From Streptomyces sp. NBC_01241 (lineage in GTDB: Bacteria; Actinomycetota; Actinomycetes; Streptomycetales; Streptomycetaceae), in NCBI RefSeq assembly GCF_041435435.1, contig NZ_CP108494.1:1240001-1304000 (forward strand): a stretch of DNA of 64,000 nucleotides, given 5' to 3'. The notes beneath the pieces were generated by a model. It searched no databases. It had not been told where the DNA came from and saw nothing but the letters and a program-made list of their open reading frames with translations. Made by a program: the position numbers and the translations under genes. Below are positions 1-8,383 of this stretch, one piece after another; position 1 is the first letter of the stretch, and each line of letters starts with the position of its first letter.

Positions 1-1
1 G

Positions 2-538
2 CGTCCCGCTGAGTTGCCGGGTCTGCGCTGGGAGGACATCGACTTCGACGCCGAAACACTGGTCATCTCCAACACCAGGACGGTGATCGGCAACGCCCGG
101 GTGCTGAAGAAGGACACCAGAACCGAGGCGGGCGAACACACACTGCCGCTGCCACTGCCGGTGAAGCAGGCGATGCTCGCCTTTCAGGTGATGCAAGAGG
201 TAGAGCAGATGTCGATGGGCGCGCTCTATCAGCGCTCTGGCTATATGTTCGTCGACCACTTCGGCCAGCCGCTCACGACTCGCCACCTGCGTGAGGCCGC
301 GTACTCCCTGCAGCGGAAGCTGGAGCTGCGGAAGGTCCGGCTCTACGACGCGCGCCACTCGTGCCTCAGGTTTCTTGCCGTCAACGGCGTGCCGGACTTC
401 GTCCTCGCCGCATGGGCCGGGCATGCCAACGCCACCTTCACCAAGCGGGTGTACGTCCACCCGAGCCACGCGGACCTCCGCGTCGCCTCGGACCACCTCA
501 CTTCTCTACTCGGTTTCAGTGAGGGCAAAGCAGCCTAA
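2..538 (+). CDS. Tyrosine recombinase / phage-type integrase, C-terminal part (5' end outside window)
   Basis: The reading frame is open from base 2, so the gene begins upstream of the window and only the catalytic domain is seen. The first residues RPAELPGLRWEDIDF match box I of tyrosine integrases (usually RRGELLGLRWxDID), which makes the very first Arg the likely catalytic one. Box II follows as LYDARHSCLR (Tyr in place of the usual His before the second catalytic Arg), then WAGHAN with the active-site His, and RVYVHP with the nucleophilic Tyr. All visible active-site residues are present, so this half looks functional. Integrases of actinobacterial integrative elements usually lie next to an attachment site, so an element probably extends to the left. 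No tRNA gene was recognised in the next 200 bases. Confidence 0.9.
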   Translation, partial: RPAELPGLRWEDIDFDAETLVISNTRTVIGNARVLKKDTRTEAGEHTLPLPLPVKQAMLAFQVMQEVEQMSMGALYQRSGYMFVDHFGQPLTTRHLREAAYSLQRKLELRKVRLYDARHSCLRFLAVNGVPDFVLAAWAGHANATFTKRVYVHPSHADLRVASDHLTSLLGFSEGKAA

Positions 539-650
539 TGATCAAGACGTCTAGAGATCGTGAGATATCCGCCCTCAGCGAACAGCCAAAAAAGCCTCTG
601 AACTGGGACTTTTAGTGGATCGCCAGGATCACGCTCCCACCACAACCTTC

Positions 651-675
651 TGTACGTCCTGTACATTTTTTACAG
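651..675. promoter_or_regulatory. Overlapping inverted repeats upstream of the ClpP-like gene
   Basis: Two dyads share bases: TGTAC-N5-GTACA at 651-665 and CTGTA-N7-TACAG at 659-675. They lie 62-86 bases before the ClpP-like start in an otherwise featureless 200-base gap after the integrase. This suits a dimeric repressor or activator site, but no matching regulator was identified nearby. It does not resemble the PopR element described for clpP3 in Streptomyces. Confidence 0.4.
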
Positions 676-736
676 GTGCTCGCGCAGAGTCCGCTCACGC
701 GAATCCCGTACAGATCCCGGAGGAGAGGCATCGTTC

Positions 737-1375
737 ATGCTGTTCCGTCCTGCCGCCCGCTACGTGCTGCCCGAGTTCACCGAGCGCACGACCAACGGGA
801 CCCGCACCCTCGACCCGTACTCCAAGCTGCTCGCCGAACGGATCGTCTTCCTCGGCACCCCGGTCGACGACACCGCGGCCAATGACCTGGTCGCCCAGTT
901 CATGTATCTGGAACACGCCGCCCCGGACCGGCCCATCTCCCTCTACATCAACTCCCCCGGCGGCTCGTTCGGGGCCATGTCGGCGATCTACGACACGATG
1001 GAGTACCTCACCTGCGAGGTGGAGACCTACTGCCTCGGCCAGGCAGGTTCCTGCGCGTCGGCACTGCTCGCGGCGGGTGCTCCCGGCAGGCGGCACGCGC
1101 TGCCCGGGGCGCGGGTCGTCGTACAGCAGCCCGCACTCACCGAGCCGGTGCAGGGCCAGCCGTCCGATCTGGAGATCGAGGCGCAGGAGTTGGAACGGGT
1201 CCACGAGATGCTCACCACGCTGTTGGCCCGCCATACCGGCCGCGGCGCCGAGCAGATCGCCGCCGACATCGAGCGCGATCTCATCCTCGACGCCCCCGGC
1301 GCCAAGGCATACGGCCTGGTGGACCACGTCATGGAGAACCGGAAGTCGTCGCTCCCGCCGCACGGTGCGCGGTGA
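737..1375 (+). CDS. ClpP-like protease subunit with catalytic His replaced by Gln
   Basis: A 212-residue ClpP/S14-family protein of normal length. Conserved blocks include [12 protein letters not shown] in the N-terminal half and the nucleophile region [15 protein letters not shown], where Ser aligns with the catalytic Ser. The third triad residue is kept in [10 protein letters not shown]. The segment that is normally I/M-H-Q-P reads VVVQQPAL, so the catalytic His appears to be Gln, as in inactive ClpR-type subunits. ClpP forms two stacked heptamers that degrade proteins delivered by Clp ATPases; a subunit lacking His might act only in mixed rings. The start is ATG 737 behind a strong GGAGGAGAGG. 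Streptomyces carry several clpP paralogues; which one this is cannot be told. It is coupled to the next small gene. Confidence 0.85.
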   Translation: MLFRPAARYVLPEFTERTTNGTRTLDPYSKLLAERIVFLGTPVDDTAANDLVAQFMYLEHAAPDRPISLYINSPGGSFGAMSAIYDTMEYLTCEVETYCLGQAGSCASALLAAGAPGRRHALPGARVVVQQPALTEPVQGQPSDLEIEAQELERVHEMLTTLLARHTGRGAEQIAADIERDLILDAPGAKAYGLVDHVMENRKSSLPPHGAR

Positions 1376-1691
1376 ACGCCCGGTGCGACCACCGGAGTTG
1401 CCACCACCGCCCGCGCTGACACGCGCCGAGGGCGAGTTCATCGACCGCTATCTCGAAGTCCTCGACCAACTGGGCCGGATCAACCCGGCCCGCGGCGACG
1501 ACACCTACTCCGCGCTGCGGGCCGCACAGGCACTGGCCTCACGGGCGGCCGCGCTGCGGGACGCCCTCACGTTGATGCACGAACGCGGCGAAGCACGGAT
1601 CCACGCCGCCACCCTGGCCCGGGCGCTACGGGTGCTGGACGGGGAACGGCGGGCCGGACGCGTCACCGTACCTCCCGATCCGACGAGTTGA
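1365..1691 (+). CDS. Small helical protein of unknown function, overlapping the clpP-like gene
   Basis: Not recognised. GTG at 1365 overlaps the end of the ClpP-like gene by 11 bases; GTG 1383 is an alternative start. The product of about 108 residues begins with a Pro-rich stretch ([15 protein letters not shown]) and is then predicted mostly helical: [32 protein letters not shown], and [15 protein letters not shown]. There are no Cys residues, membrane segment or signal peptide. Third positions are GC-rich in this frame, and the overlap argues for translation coupled to the ClpP-like protein, so an accessory or regulatory role for that subunit is possible but only inferred from position. Confidence 0.5.
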   Translation: MRGERPVRPPELPPPPALTRAEGEFIDRYLEVLDQLGRINPARGDDTYSALRAAQALASRAAALRDALTLMHERGEARIHAATLARALRVLDGERRAGRVTVPPDPTS

Positions 1692-2120
1692 TCAACCGAT
1701 TTTCCGCCAGGCCGGCCGGGACCAGCCGGGCTCCCCCGCAACCCGCCCCGGCCGGGGGCACCCAACTCCCGTTCGCGACACGCCCGGTGGTCACATCGAA
1801 ATTCCTAGCTCTTTCGGCGTAGAAAGTCCCTCTCGCGAGATATTTCTCCAGTTGCGCGCTCCCGGCGGGCAATGAGCGGAATCCTTGATTCCACCCCTGG
1901 TACGGGACCGGTCCGAATGAACGTCAGCGTTCCCGGAACCGCCGGCTCCACCCGAACGGGTCAGCCGCGAAGAGCCTCACAATTCGTCGTTTATCCTCGA
2001 AAATCCGGCAGTCGGTGAGTCAAGATCCGTGGGACGACAAGCCCCCGCCACAGCGACGGGGCGGTCCGGGCGGACGCCGAGTCCTGCCGCCGTCCGGATG
2101 TCTGGTCGACAGAAGTGGAT
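1692..2120. other. Intergenic region, no gene seen
   Basis: No convincing reading frame on either strand. The first 100 bases contain GC-rich complementary blocks (for example GGCCGGCCGGG near 1711 and CCCCGGCCGGGGG near 1747) that could act as a terminator for the upstream pair. A less GC-rich stretch around 1795-1860 and again around 1975-2020 is the likely promoter zone for the riboswitch-controlled transcript that follows. Confidence 0.5.
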
Positions 2121-2252
2121 CGGCAGGAGTGGAGGACCCGAGCACAACGGGTCGACCGGATCACCGGTCGGCCCTCGGGGTGAAGCCGCCGAGCGCGGCC
2201 GGGCAACTTCGCCAGCCCGAACCCGACAGGTCATCCTTCACAGGCGGCTGAC
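2121..2252 (+). ncRNA. c-di-AMP riboswitch (ydaO/yuaA type)
   Basis: The RNA carries the conserved ydaO blocks in the right order. GGACCCGAG at 2134-2142 can pair with CUCGGGGU at 2174-2181, followed by GUGAAGCC. Then come a GGGC-AACUUC-GCC region at 2201-2213, GCCCGAACCCGACAG at 2214-2228, and UCAUCC plus CAGGCGG before the start codon of a secreted NlpC/P60 hydrolase. In Streptomyces this class binds cyclic di-AMP and typically turns off cell-wall hydrolase genes such as rpf and NlpC/P60 genes. The exact P1 boundaries could not be fixed by eye. Confidence 0.85.
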
Positions 2253-2264
2253 GAAGGGTTGCGC

Positions 2265-2738
2265 ATGACTGCGCAGGTTCATGTCCCGTCTCTGCTCGCC
2301 CGGGCCGGTACGGCCTCGGTTCTGACTCTGGCCGCCGTCGGCGGCACCATGCTCGCCCCGGGCGCCGCGACGGAGGCCCAGGCGGCGACTCTCTCCATGA
2401 AGGCACTCAAGGTCGCCGCGTCCAAGAAGGGATCGCCGTACAGGTGGGGGGCCACCGGCCCCAACCTCTTCGACTGCTCGGGACTGACGGCCTATTCGTT
2501 CAAGAAGGCCGGCAAGAGGCTCCCCCGCACGGCCCAGCAGCAGTACAACAAGACCCGCCACATCCCGGCCTCGCACAGGCAACGCGGCGATCTGGTCTTC
2601 TTCCACTACGGCCACAGCGTCTACCACGTGGGGATCTACGCCGGTCACGGCAAGATCTGGCACTCGCCGAGGAGCGGTGCGGTGGTCCGGCTGGAGAAGA
2701 TCTGGACGAAACACGTCTATTACGGCCGGGTCCGCTGA
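2265..2738 (+). CDS. Secreted NlpC/P60-family peptidoglycan hydrolase
   Basis: A 157-residue protein with a Sec signal peptide (hydrophobic run VLTLAAVGGTMLAPGAA, cleavage likely after EAQA) followed directly by a single NlpC/P60 domain. The catalytic Cys is in FDCSGLTAYSF, the His in VYHVGIYAG, and a third polar residue in KIWHSPRSG. Such enzymes cut gamma-D-Glu-diamino acid bonds in stem peptides, here outside the cell. It is short for the family, with no LysM, SH3 or coiled-coil targeting domain. ATG 2265 is chosen over TTG 2259 because it follows GAAGGG and keeps the signal peptide compact. Expression is probably governed by the c-di-AMP riboswitch directly upstream. Confidence 0.9.
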   Translation: MTAQVHVPSLLARAGTASVLTLAAVGGTMLAPGAATEAQAATLSMKALKVAASKKGSPYRWGATGPNLFDCSGLTAYSFKKAGKRLPRTAQQQYNKTRHIPASHRQRGDLVFFHYGHSVYHVGIYAGHGKIWHSPRSGAVVRLEKIWTKHVYYGRVR

Positions 2739-2945
2739 CGCGGTCTCAGCGCCGCTGACAAGCCCGGTGCGGCTGAGGACTTCAGCGCAGCAGGGGGCCG
2801 GACGCCAGGACCAGTCCCCACGCGGTGAGCGCCGCGCCGCCTCCGCCCTCGACGGCGCGGGCGGCACGCGGGCGGCGCAGCCGCCGCCCCATCCGTCCCG
2901 TCCGCCGTCGGCCTGTCCGGGTAACGGGGCGGATCGGGTGGCCGT

Positions 2946-3377
2946 TCAGTTCTGTACGGGGGTGCTCCATGGGAGCGCGATCCAGACCCTCTTGCCTCCG
3001 TCGGCGGTGGGGGTGACGGTCAGCCGGCCTCCGCACTCCTTGGCCAGGGAGCGGATGATCACCATGCCGCGTCCGTTGTCCTGCTGAACGGTGGTGGGCA
3101 GCCGCCGGGGCCGACGCGGGTGACTGTCCGTCACTCCCAGCTGCAGCTGTTCCTCCCGTTCCAGTCTCAGGTCCACGGTGAAAGTGGGCGACTGCCCGAA
3201 GGTGTGCTGGACGGCGTTGGTCGCGAGCTCCGAGACGACGAGCCGGATGCCGTCGGCGAACTCCGTGTCGGTGGCCAGTCCCCATTCGGTGAGCACCCGG
3301 TCCACGTATCTCCGGGCCGCCGCGACCGAGACCGGCTCGCTCGGCAGAGTGACGCTGGCTTCTTGATGGTCTGCCAT
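2946..3377 (-). CDS. Anti-sigma-factor-like ATP-binding protein (RsbW/HATPase_c family)
   Basis: A 143-residue stand-alone GHKL ATPase domain typical of the many Streptomyces RsbW-like regulators. The N box is SELATNAVQHT; the second ATP-lid motif is DNGRGMVIIRSLA; the last block is GGKRVWIALPW. The first Gly-rich motif is reduced to VTDSHPRRP, a common variation in this group. Proteins of this type phosphorylate anti-anti-sigma factors and bind sigma factors or act in light/osmotic regulation, but no partner gene lies next to it. ATG 3377 is preferred over the upstream GTG because GGAAAGGGA sits at ribosome-binding distance before it. Confidence 0.85.
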   Translation of the reverse strand: MADHQEASVTLPSEPVSVAAARRYVDRVLTEWGLATDTEFADGIRLVVSELATNAVQHTFGQSPTFTVDLRLEREEQLQLGVTDSHPRRPRRLPTTVQQDNGRGMVIIRSLAKECGGRLTVTPTADGGKRVWIALPWSTPVQN

Positions 3378-3748
3378 GGCGAGCCGTCCCTTTCCCACCC
3401 GGACCGACTCGCGCTCGGTCCCGGTTGTGCTTCGCGCCAGATTGCCCTTGATGCTGCCCCCTCCGGCGGCGATCCACCGAGATATGCATATATCTGTCGC
3501 TCAATGCGGTGAACCCTGCCACGCAAAACCGTATGCGGGCGTCACACTGTCCGCTCGGCAGGAGGAGGAGCGGGGATAGGGAGGAAGGCCGCCGATCCAG
3601 CACGGTCCCGGGCTCAACTTCCCCATATTCAACATCAGTTGCTTCCGTTCTCGGTCGGCGAATATGCCGGTCTCACCGGCTGTTCTCGACCATGTGACGA
3701 GTAGCCGTTCGGTGACGGACGGCTGGCCGTGCGGGACTCCAAGGACGT
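3378..3748. other. Gap upstream of the anti-sigma-like gene, no gene seen
   Basis: No reading frame here looks coding. It should contain the promoter of the leftward anti-sigma-like gene. The one clear sequence feature is the AT-rich perfect palindrome ATATGCATAT at 3482-3491, about 105 bases before that gene, which stands out in this GC-rich DNA and could be a regulator site. Confidence 0.4.
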
Positions 3749-3790
3749 GTCCAGGCCCCCACTGCGGTTCTCCGCGGCGGGGGCCTGGAC
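3749..3790 (-). terminator. Perfect 12-bp stem hairpin after bioF
   Basis: GTCCAGGCCCCC at 3749-3760 is exactly complementary to GGGGGCCTGGAC at 3779-3790, with an 18-base loop, 33 bases past the bioF stop. There is no U run, which is usual for Streptomyces terminators of this kind. Confidence 0.75.
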
Positions 3791-3822
3791 CTCTTTCGTC
3801 TCCGGCCTGCACCGGGGTCCGG

Positions 3823-4965
3823 TCAGCTGACGGGAGCGGTCCGTCGCACGATCGCCACCGCCTCGGCAATCTGTTCCTCGGTCAGATCGGCGCGCCCGGT
3901 CAGCCGCAGCCGGGAGACGCCGTCCGGCACCGACGGCGGCCGGAAGCATCCCACCGCGATTCCGGCGGTACGGCAGTCGGCCGCCCAGCGCACCGCCGCG
4001 TCTGCCGAGGGCGCCCGTACCGAGACCACGGCGGCATCGGGGCGCACGGCGGTCAGGCCGGCGGCGGTCAGCCGCTCGTACAGCGCGCTGGCGACGTCTC
4101 GGACCCGTTCGGCGCGCTCCGGCTCGCGGCCGAGCAGTCGCAGGCTGCCCAGCGCGGCGCCCGCGGCGGCCGGCGCGAGACCCGTGTCGAAGATGAAAGT
4201 CCGGGCCGTGTTGACCAGGTGTTCGATGACCCGGGCCGGACCGAGGACCGCTCCGCCCTGGCTGCCCAGGGACTTGGAGAGGGTGAGCGTGGTGACGATT
4301 CCGTCGCCGCCCGCGAGACCGGCGGCGGCGAGCGCGCCCCGGCCGCCGTCCCCCAGTACGCCCAGACCGTGCGCGTCGTCGACGAGCAGCGCGGCGCCCT
4401 CCGCCCGGCAGGCGTCGGCCAGTTCGGGCAGCGGCGCGGCGTCGCCGTCGACCGAGAAGACCGAGTCGGTGACCACCAGTGCACGGCCGTCGTGCGTCTG
4501 CAGGGCCTTGCGTACGGCGTCGGGGTCGGCGTGCGGCACGACGGCGGTCCCGGCCCGGGAGAGCCGGCAACCGTCCACGATCGAGGCGTGGTTGCCCGCG
4601 TCGGAAACGATCAGCGAGCCGCGGCCGGTGAGCGCGGTGAGGGCAGCGAGATTGGCCGCATAGCCCGATGACAGGACCAGGGCCGCCTCGAACCCGCAGA
4701 ATTCGGCCAGCTCGTGTTCGAGTTCGGCGTGCAGAGCGGTGGAGCCGGTGACGAGCCGGGATCCGGTCGCGCCCGCACCCCATCGGCGGGCGGCCTCGGC
4801 GGCGGCAGCGGTGACCTCGGGGTGCCGGGTCAGGCCCAGATAGTCGTTGCTCGCGAGGTCCAGGAGTTCTGGTTCGGCGGGCCGGGGGCGGAGCGTACGG
4901 ACGAGTCCGGCGTCCGCGCGGCGGCGCGCCTCGTCGCCGATCCAGTCGAACGGGGCGAAGGACAT
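3823..4965 (-). CDS. bioF: 8-amino-7-oxononanoate synthase
   Basis: A 380-residue class II PLP aminotransferase-fold enzyme that condenses pimeloyl thioester with L-alanine in the first ring-building step of biotin synthesis. Diagnostic blocks are LDLASNDYLGLTRHP, the cofactor-stacking SDAGNHASIVDG, the Asp loop VDDAHGLGVLGD, and TLSKSLGSQGGAV with the PLP-binding Lys. The start is ATG 4965 behind AAAAGGGACC; a longer frame to 5136 exists but its extra residues are not family-like. It is divergent from bioBAD across a 142-base gap, so the two transcripts probably share control. I could not identify a clear BirA- or BioQ-type operator in that gap. Confidence 0.95.
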   Translation of the reverse strand: MSFAPFDWIGDEARRRADAGLVRTLRPRPAEPELLDLASNDYLGLTRHPEVTAAAAEAARRWGAGATGSRLVTGSTALHAELEHELAEFCGFEAALVLSSGYAANLAALTALTGRGSLIVSDAGNHASIVDGCRLSRAGTAVVPHADPDAVRKALQTHDGRALVVTDSVFSVDGDAAPLPELADACRAEGAALLVDDAHGLGVLGDGGRGALAAAGLAGGDGIVTTLTLSKSLGSQGGAVLGPARVIEHLVNTARTFIFDTGLAPAAAGAALGSLRLLGREPERAERVRDVASALYERLTAAGLTAVRPDAAVVSVRAPSADAAVRWAADCRTAGIAVGCFRPPSVPDGVSRLRLTGRADLTEEQIAEAVAIVRRTAPVS

Positions 4966-5107
4966 GAGCGGTCCCTTTTGTAGGCAGCTCACAGACTCTA
5001 ACCGGGGGCGCAGCAGGTCATGCTGTGGCAATACCCACACCATCGGCATGCTCCATTGTCCGATTCCTCCTTGGCTGCGGGCCGTGCCGTAGGCCAGGAT
5101 CAACGTC

Positions 5108-6316
5108 ATGGACCTCCTGAACACGCTGGTGGACAAGGGGCTGCGGCGCGAGCTGCCGACCCGCGAAGAAGCACTCGCCGTACTGGCGACCTCGGACGAC
5201 GATCTGCTCGACGTGGTGGCCGCGGCCGGAAGGGTGCGCCGTCAGTGGTTCGGGCGGCGCGTGAAACTGAACTATCTGGTCAATCTCAAGTCCGGGCTCT
5301 GCCCCGAGGACTGCTCGTACTGCTCGCAGCGGCTCGGATCGAAGGCCGAGATCCTCAAGTACACCTGGCTGAAGCCGGATGAGGCGTCGAAGGCAGCTGC
5401 GACCGGGGTGGCGGGTGGCGCCAAGCGGGTGTGTCTGGTGGCGAGCGGCCGCGGACCGACGGACCGTGATGTCGACCGGGTGTCGCAGACCATCGAGACG
5501 ATCAAGGAACAGAACGAGGGCGTCGAGGTGTGCGCCTGTCTCGGTCTGCTCTCCGGCGGACAGGCCGACCGGCTGCGTTCGGCGGGCGCCGACGCGTACA
5601 ACCACAACCTCAACACGTCCGAGGGGACGTACGGGGACATCACCACCACCCACACCTACGCGGACCGGGTGGAGACCGTGCAGCAGGCGCAGGCCGCCGG
5701 GCTCTCGGCGTGCTCCGGGCTGATCGCGGGGATGGGCGAGAGCGACGCCGATCTGGTCGATGTCGTCTTCTCGCTGCGGGAGCTGGACCCGGACTCGGTG
5801 CCGGTGAACTTCCTGATCCCGTTCGAGGGAACCCCGCTGGCCAAGGAGTGGAACCTCACCCCGCAGCGGTGCCTGCGCATTCTGGCGATGGTCCGGTTCG
5901 TCTGCCCGGATGTGGAGGTCCGGCTCGCGGGCGGGCGCGAGGTGCATCTGCGCTCGATGCAGCCGCTCGCCCTGCACCTGGTCAACTCGATTTTCCTGGG
6001 CGACTACCTGACGAGTGAGGGGCAGGCGGGGCAGGCGGACCTGGACATGATCGCGGACGCCGGTTTCGAGGTGGAGGGAGCGGGGACGACGACGCTGCCC
6101 GCGCACCGTGCGCCGGCGGGGGGCGGGTGCGGTTCGCACGACGATGGGTGCGGTTCGCACGACAGCGGGTGCAGTTCCCGGAACGGCGGGTGCGCGCCGT
6201 GCGGAGACGCGCCCGGGGATGCCGTGGCCGAACCCGGCGAGGTTCCGGCAGCACGCACGGATCTGGTGGCGGTGCGTCGTCGCGGCGCGGGCACGGATCT
6301 CGCTCCCAATGCATGA
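5108..6316 (+). CDS. bioB: Biotin synthase with Cys-rich C-terminal tail
   Basis: Radical SAM enzyme inserting sulfur into dethiobiotin. The [4Fe-4S] motif is [10 protein letters not shown]; further conserved blocks are [24 protein letters not shown] and the ARL-type iron-sulfur region [10 protein letters not shown]. The core ends near residue 330. A tail of about 70 residues follows, containing four 7-residue units beginning GC ([28 protein letters not shown]). These five extra Cys and two His could hold iron or sulfur; this is an inference. ATG 5108 follows AGGA. The end overlaps bioA by 8 bases, making bioB-bioA-bioD one operon. Confidence 0.95.
   Translation: MDLLNTLVDKGLRRELPTREEALAVLATSDDDLLDVVAAAGRVRRQWFGRRVKLNYLVNLKSGLCPEDCSYCSQRLGSKAEILKYTWLKPDEASKAAATGVAGGAKRVCLVASGRGPTDRDVDRVSQTIETIKEQNEGVEVCACLGLLSGGQADRLRSAGADAYNHNLNTSEGTYGDITTTHTYADRVETVQQAQAAGLSACSGLIAGMGESDADLVDVVFSLRELDPDSVPVNFLIPFEGTPLAKEWNLTPQRCLRILAMVRFVCPDVEVRLAGGREVHLRSMQPLALHLVNSIFLGDYLTSEGQAGQADLDMIADAGFEVEGAGTTTLPAHRAPAGGGCGSHDDGCGSHDSGCSSRNGGCAPCGDAPGDAVAEPGEVPAARTDLVAVRRRGAGTDLAPNA
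6125..6208 (+). repeat. Four 21-bp tandem units inside bioB
   Basis: Units start with GGGTGC at 6125, 6146, 6167 and 6188. The first two are nearly identical (GGGTGCGGTTCGCACGAC plus a variable codon), the third and fourth are diverged. They are in frame and encode the Cys-rich heptads of the BioB tail. Confidence 0.85.
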
Positions 6317-7613
6317 GGCCCTCACCCCGGACGAGCTCCGCTCCCTGGACCGGGCCCACGTCTGGCATCCGTACGGCCCCATGCCGGGACGTCAGGAGCC
6401 ATTGGTCGTGGAGTCCGCGTCCGGGGTACGGCTCCGGCTCGCCGAACCGGCCCACGGGCAGCAGGAGCTGGTCGACGGCATGTCGTCGTGGTGGTCGGCG
6501 GTGCACGGCTACAACCACCCGGTGCTCAACGAGGCGGCGCGCGGCCAGCTGGACCGGATGAGCCATGTGATGTTCGGCGGGCTCACCCATGAGCCCGCCG
6601 TGCGGCTGGCCACCCGGCTGGTCGAGATCACCCCGGAGCCGCTGCGGCATGTGTTCCTCGCCGACTCGGGTTCGGTGTCGGTCGAGGTCGCGGTGAAGAT
6701 GTGTCTGCAGTACTGGCGCTCGGCCGGGCGGCCGGCCAAGCAGCGGCTGCTGACCTGGCGCGGCGGTTACCACGGGGACACCTGGCAGCCGATGTCGGTG
6801 TGCGACCCCGAGGGCGGCATGCACGAGCTGTGGTCGGGCGTGCTGCCCCGGCAGATCTTCGCGGACGAGCCACCGGCCGGTTTCGACGCGGAGCCGGATG
6901 CCGCGTACGCCCGTCATCTGCGGGAACTGATCGCGGAGCACGCCGACCGGCTGGCCGCGGTGATCGTGGAGCCGGTGGTGCAGGGCGCGGGCGGTATGCG
7001 GTTCCACTCCCCCGCCTATCTGCGGGTGCTGCGCGAGGCGTGCGACGCGCACGACGTGCTGCTGGTGTTCGATGAGATCGCCACGGGGTTCGGCCGTACG
7101 GGGAAGCTGTTCGCCGCCGGGCACACGGGGATCTCGCCCGATGTCATGTGTGTGGGCAAGGCGCTGACCGGCGGCTACCTGACGATGGCGGCGACGCTGT
7201 GCACCTCTCGGGTGGCGGAAGGTATCTCGCGCGGCGACGTGCCGGTGCTGGCACACGGACCGACGTTCATGGGCAATCCGCTCGCCTCCGCGGTGGCGTG
7301 CGCCTCGATCGACCTGCTGCTCGGCCAGGACTGGGAGCGGGAGGTCCGGCGGATCGGTACGGGGCTGCGGGAAGGTCTCGCCCCGGCGGCGGAACTGCCC
7401 GGCGTGCGAGAGGTGCGGGTGCTGGGCGCGATCGGCGTCGTACAGCTCGATCACGAGGTGGACATGGCCGCCGCGACCCGGGCGGCGGTGCGGGAAGGCG
7501 TGTGGCTGCGGCCGTTCCGCGATCTCGTCTACACGATGCCGCCGTATGTGACCGGTGACGACGATGTGGCGCGGATCTGCCGCGCCGTGTGCGCGGCTGC
7601 GCGGGAGGGCTGA
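6309..7613 (+). CDS. bioA: Adenosylmethionine-8-amino-7-oxononanoate aminotransferase
   Basis: A 434-residue class III PLP aminotransferase that converts KAPA to DAPA using S-adenosylmethionine as amino donor. It opens with [10 protein letters not shown], contains [16 protein letters not shown] (the BioA-specific Trp pair), [13 protein letters not shown], the Asp block [15 protein letters not shown], and [14 protein letters not shown] with the PLP Lys. ATG 6309 overlaps the bioB stop by 8 bases; the much longer upstream frame is antisense-like extension. It ends one base before the bioD start, so translation is coupled through the operon. Confidence 0.95.
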   Translation: MHEALTPDELRSLDRAHVWHPYGPMPGRQEPLVVESASGVRLRLAEPAHGQQELVDGMSSWWSAVHGYNHPVLNEAARGQLDRMSHVMFGGLTHEPAVRLATRLVEITPEPLRHVFLADSGSVSVEVAVKMCLQYWRSAGRPAKQRLLTWRGGYHGDTWQPMSVCDPEGGMHELWSGVLPRQIFADEPPAGFDAEPDAAYARHLRELIAEHADRLAAVIVEPVVQGAGGMRFHSPAYLRVLREACDAHDVLLVFDEIATGFGRTGKLFAAGHTGISPDVMCVGKALTGGYLTMAATLCTSRVAEGISRGDVPVLAHGPTFMGNPLASAVACASIDLLLGQDWEREVRRIGTGLREGLAPAAELPGVREVRVLGAIGVVQLDHEVDMAAATRAAVREGVWLRPFRDLVYTMPPYVTGDDDVARICRAVCAAAREG

Positions 7614-7614
7614 G

Positions 7615-8322
7615 ATGACGGTTCTGGTAGTGACGGGTACGGGCACGGAGATCGGCAAGACGGTGGTGACCGCGGCCGTGGCGGCGGCCTGCCGGGATCG
7701 CCGCGTCGCGGTGCTCAAGCCCGCGCAGACAGGGTTGGCCCCCGGCGAGCCCGGGGATGCCGCCGAAGTCGTACGGCTGGCGGGCGGCCAGGTGACCGCG
7801 GTCGAACTGGCCCGGTTCCCCGAGCCGTTGGCCCCGGCCACGGCCGCTCGCAGGGCCGGTCTCCCACCGGTACGGCCGTACGAGATCGCCGAGGCGGTCC
7901 AGAAGCTGGCGGCCGAACACGATCTGGTGCTGGTCGAGGGTGCGGGCGGGCTGCTCGTGCGGTTCGACGACGAGGGCGCGACCCTCGCCGACGCGGCCCG
8001 GCTGCTGACCGCACCGGTTCTGGTCGTGACGCAGGCGGGACTGGGCACGCTCAATGTCACGGCGCTGACCTCGGAGGCCCTGCGGGCCCGGGGACTGGAG
8101 TGCCTCGGCGTGGTGGTGGGCAGCATGCCCGCCGAGCCGGACCTCGCGGCGCGCTGCAATCTGTCGGATCTTCCGGTGGTGGCGGGTGCCCCGCTGCTGG
8201 GTGCGGTGCCGGCCGGTGCGGGGGCGCTGGAGCCGGCCGTTTTCCGTGCACGGGCCGGGAGTTGGCTGGCCGCGGAGCTGGGCGGGAACCGGTCGCCGGA
8301 TGAGCGGCTGAGCCGTGCGTGA
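7615..8322 (+). CDS. bioD: Dethiobiotin synthetase
   Basis: A 235-residue ATP-dependent ligase closing the ureido ring of dethiobiotin. P-loop [11 protein letters not shown] at the N terminus, KPAQTG substrate block, and [12 protein letters not shown], all typical of BioD. ATG 7615 follows the bioA stop by one base and is preceded by GGGAGGG. Last biotin gene in the operon. Confidence 0.95.
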   Translation: MTVLVVTGTGTEIGKTVVTAAVAAACRDRRVAVLKPAQTGLAPGEPGDAAEVVRLAGGQVTAVELARFPEPLAPATAARRAGLPPVRPYEIAEAVQKLAAEHDLVLVEGAGGLLVRFDDEGATLADAARLLTAPVLVVTQAGLGTLNVTALTSEALRARGLECLGVVVGSMPAEPDLAARCNLSDLPVVAGAPLLGAVPAGAGALEPAVFRARAGSWLAAELGGNRSPDERLSRA

Positions 8323-8383
8323 CGGGGGGAGAATCGAAGTAGCCGTACCTTGCGGGTCGAGTGCCGTGTCGAGGAGGTCCGTC

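Noticed and set aside
540..735. tRNA gene as integration target beside the integrase
   Set aside because: No cloverleaf arms or T-loop consensus could be found.
4966..5136. N-terminal extension of bioF
   Set aside because: The extra residues are not BioF-like, and ATG 4965 has a good ribosome-binding site; the extension would also run into bioB.
5982..8159. A 725-codon open frame on the minus strand across bioB-bioA-bioD
   Set aside because: Low-complexity, Arg/Gln/His-rich translation opposite three certain biotin genes; no domain recognised.
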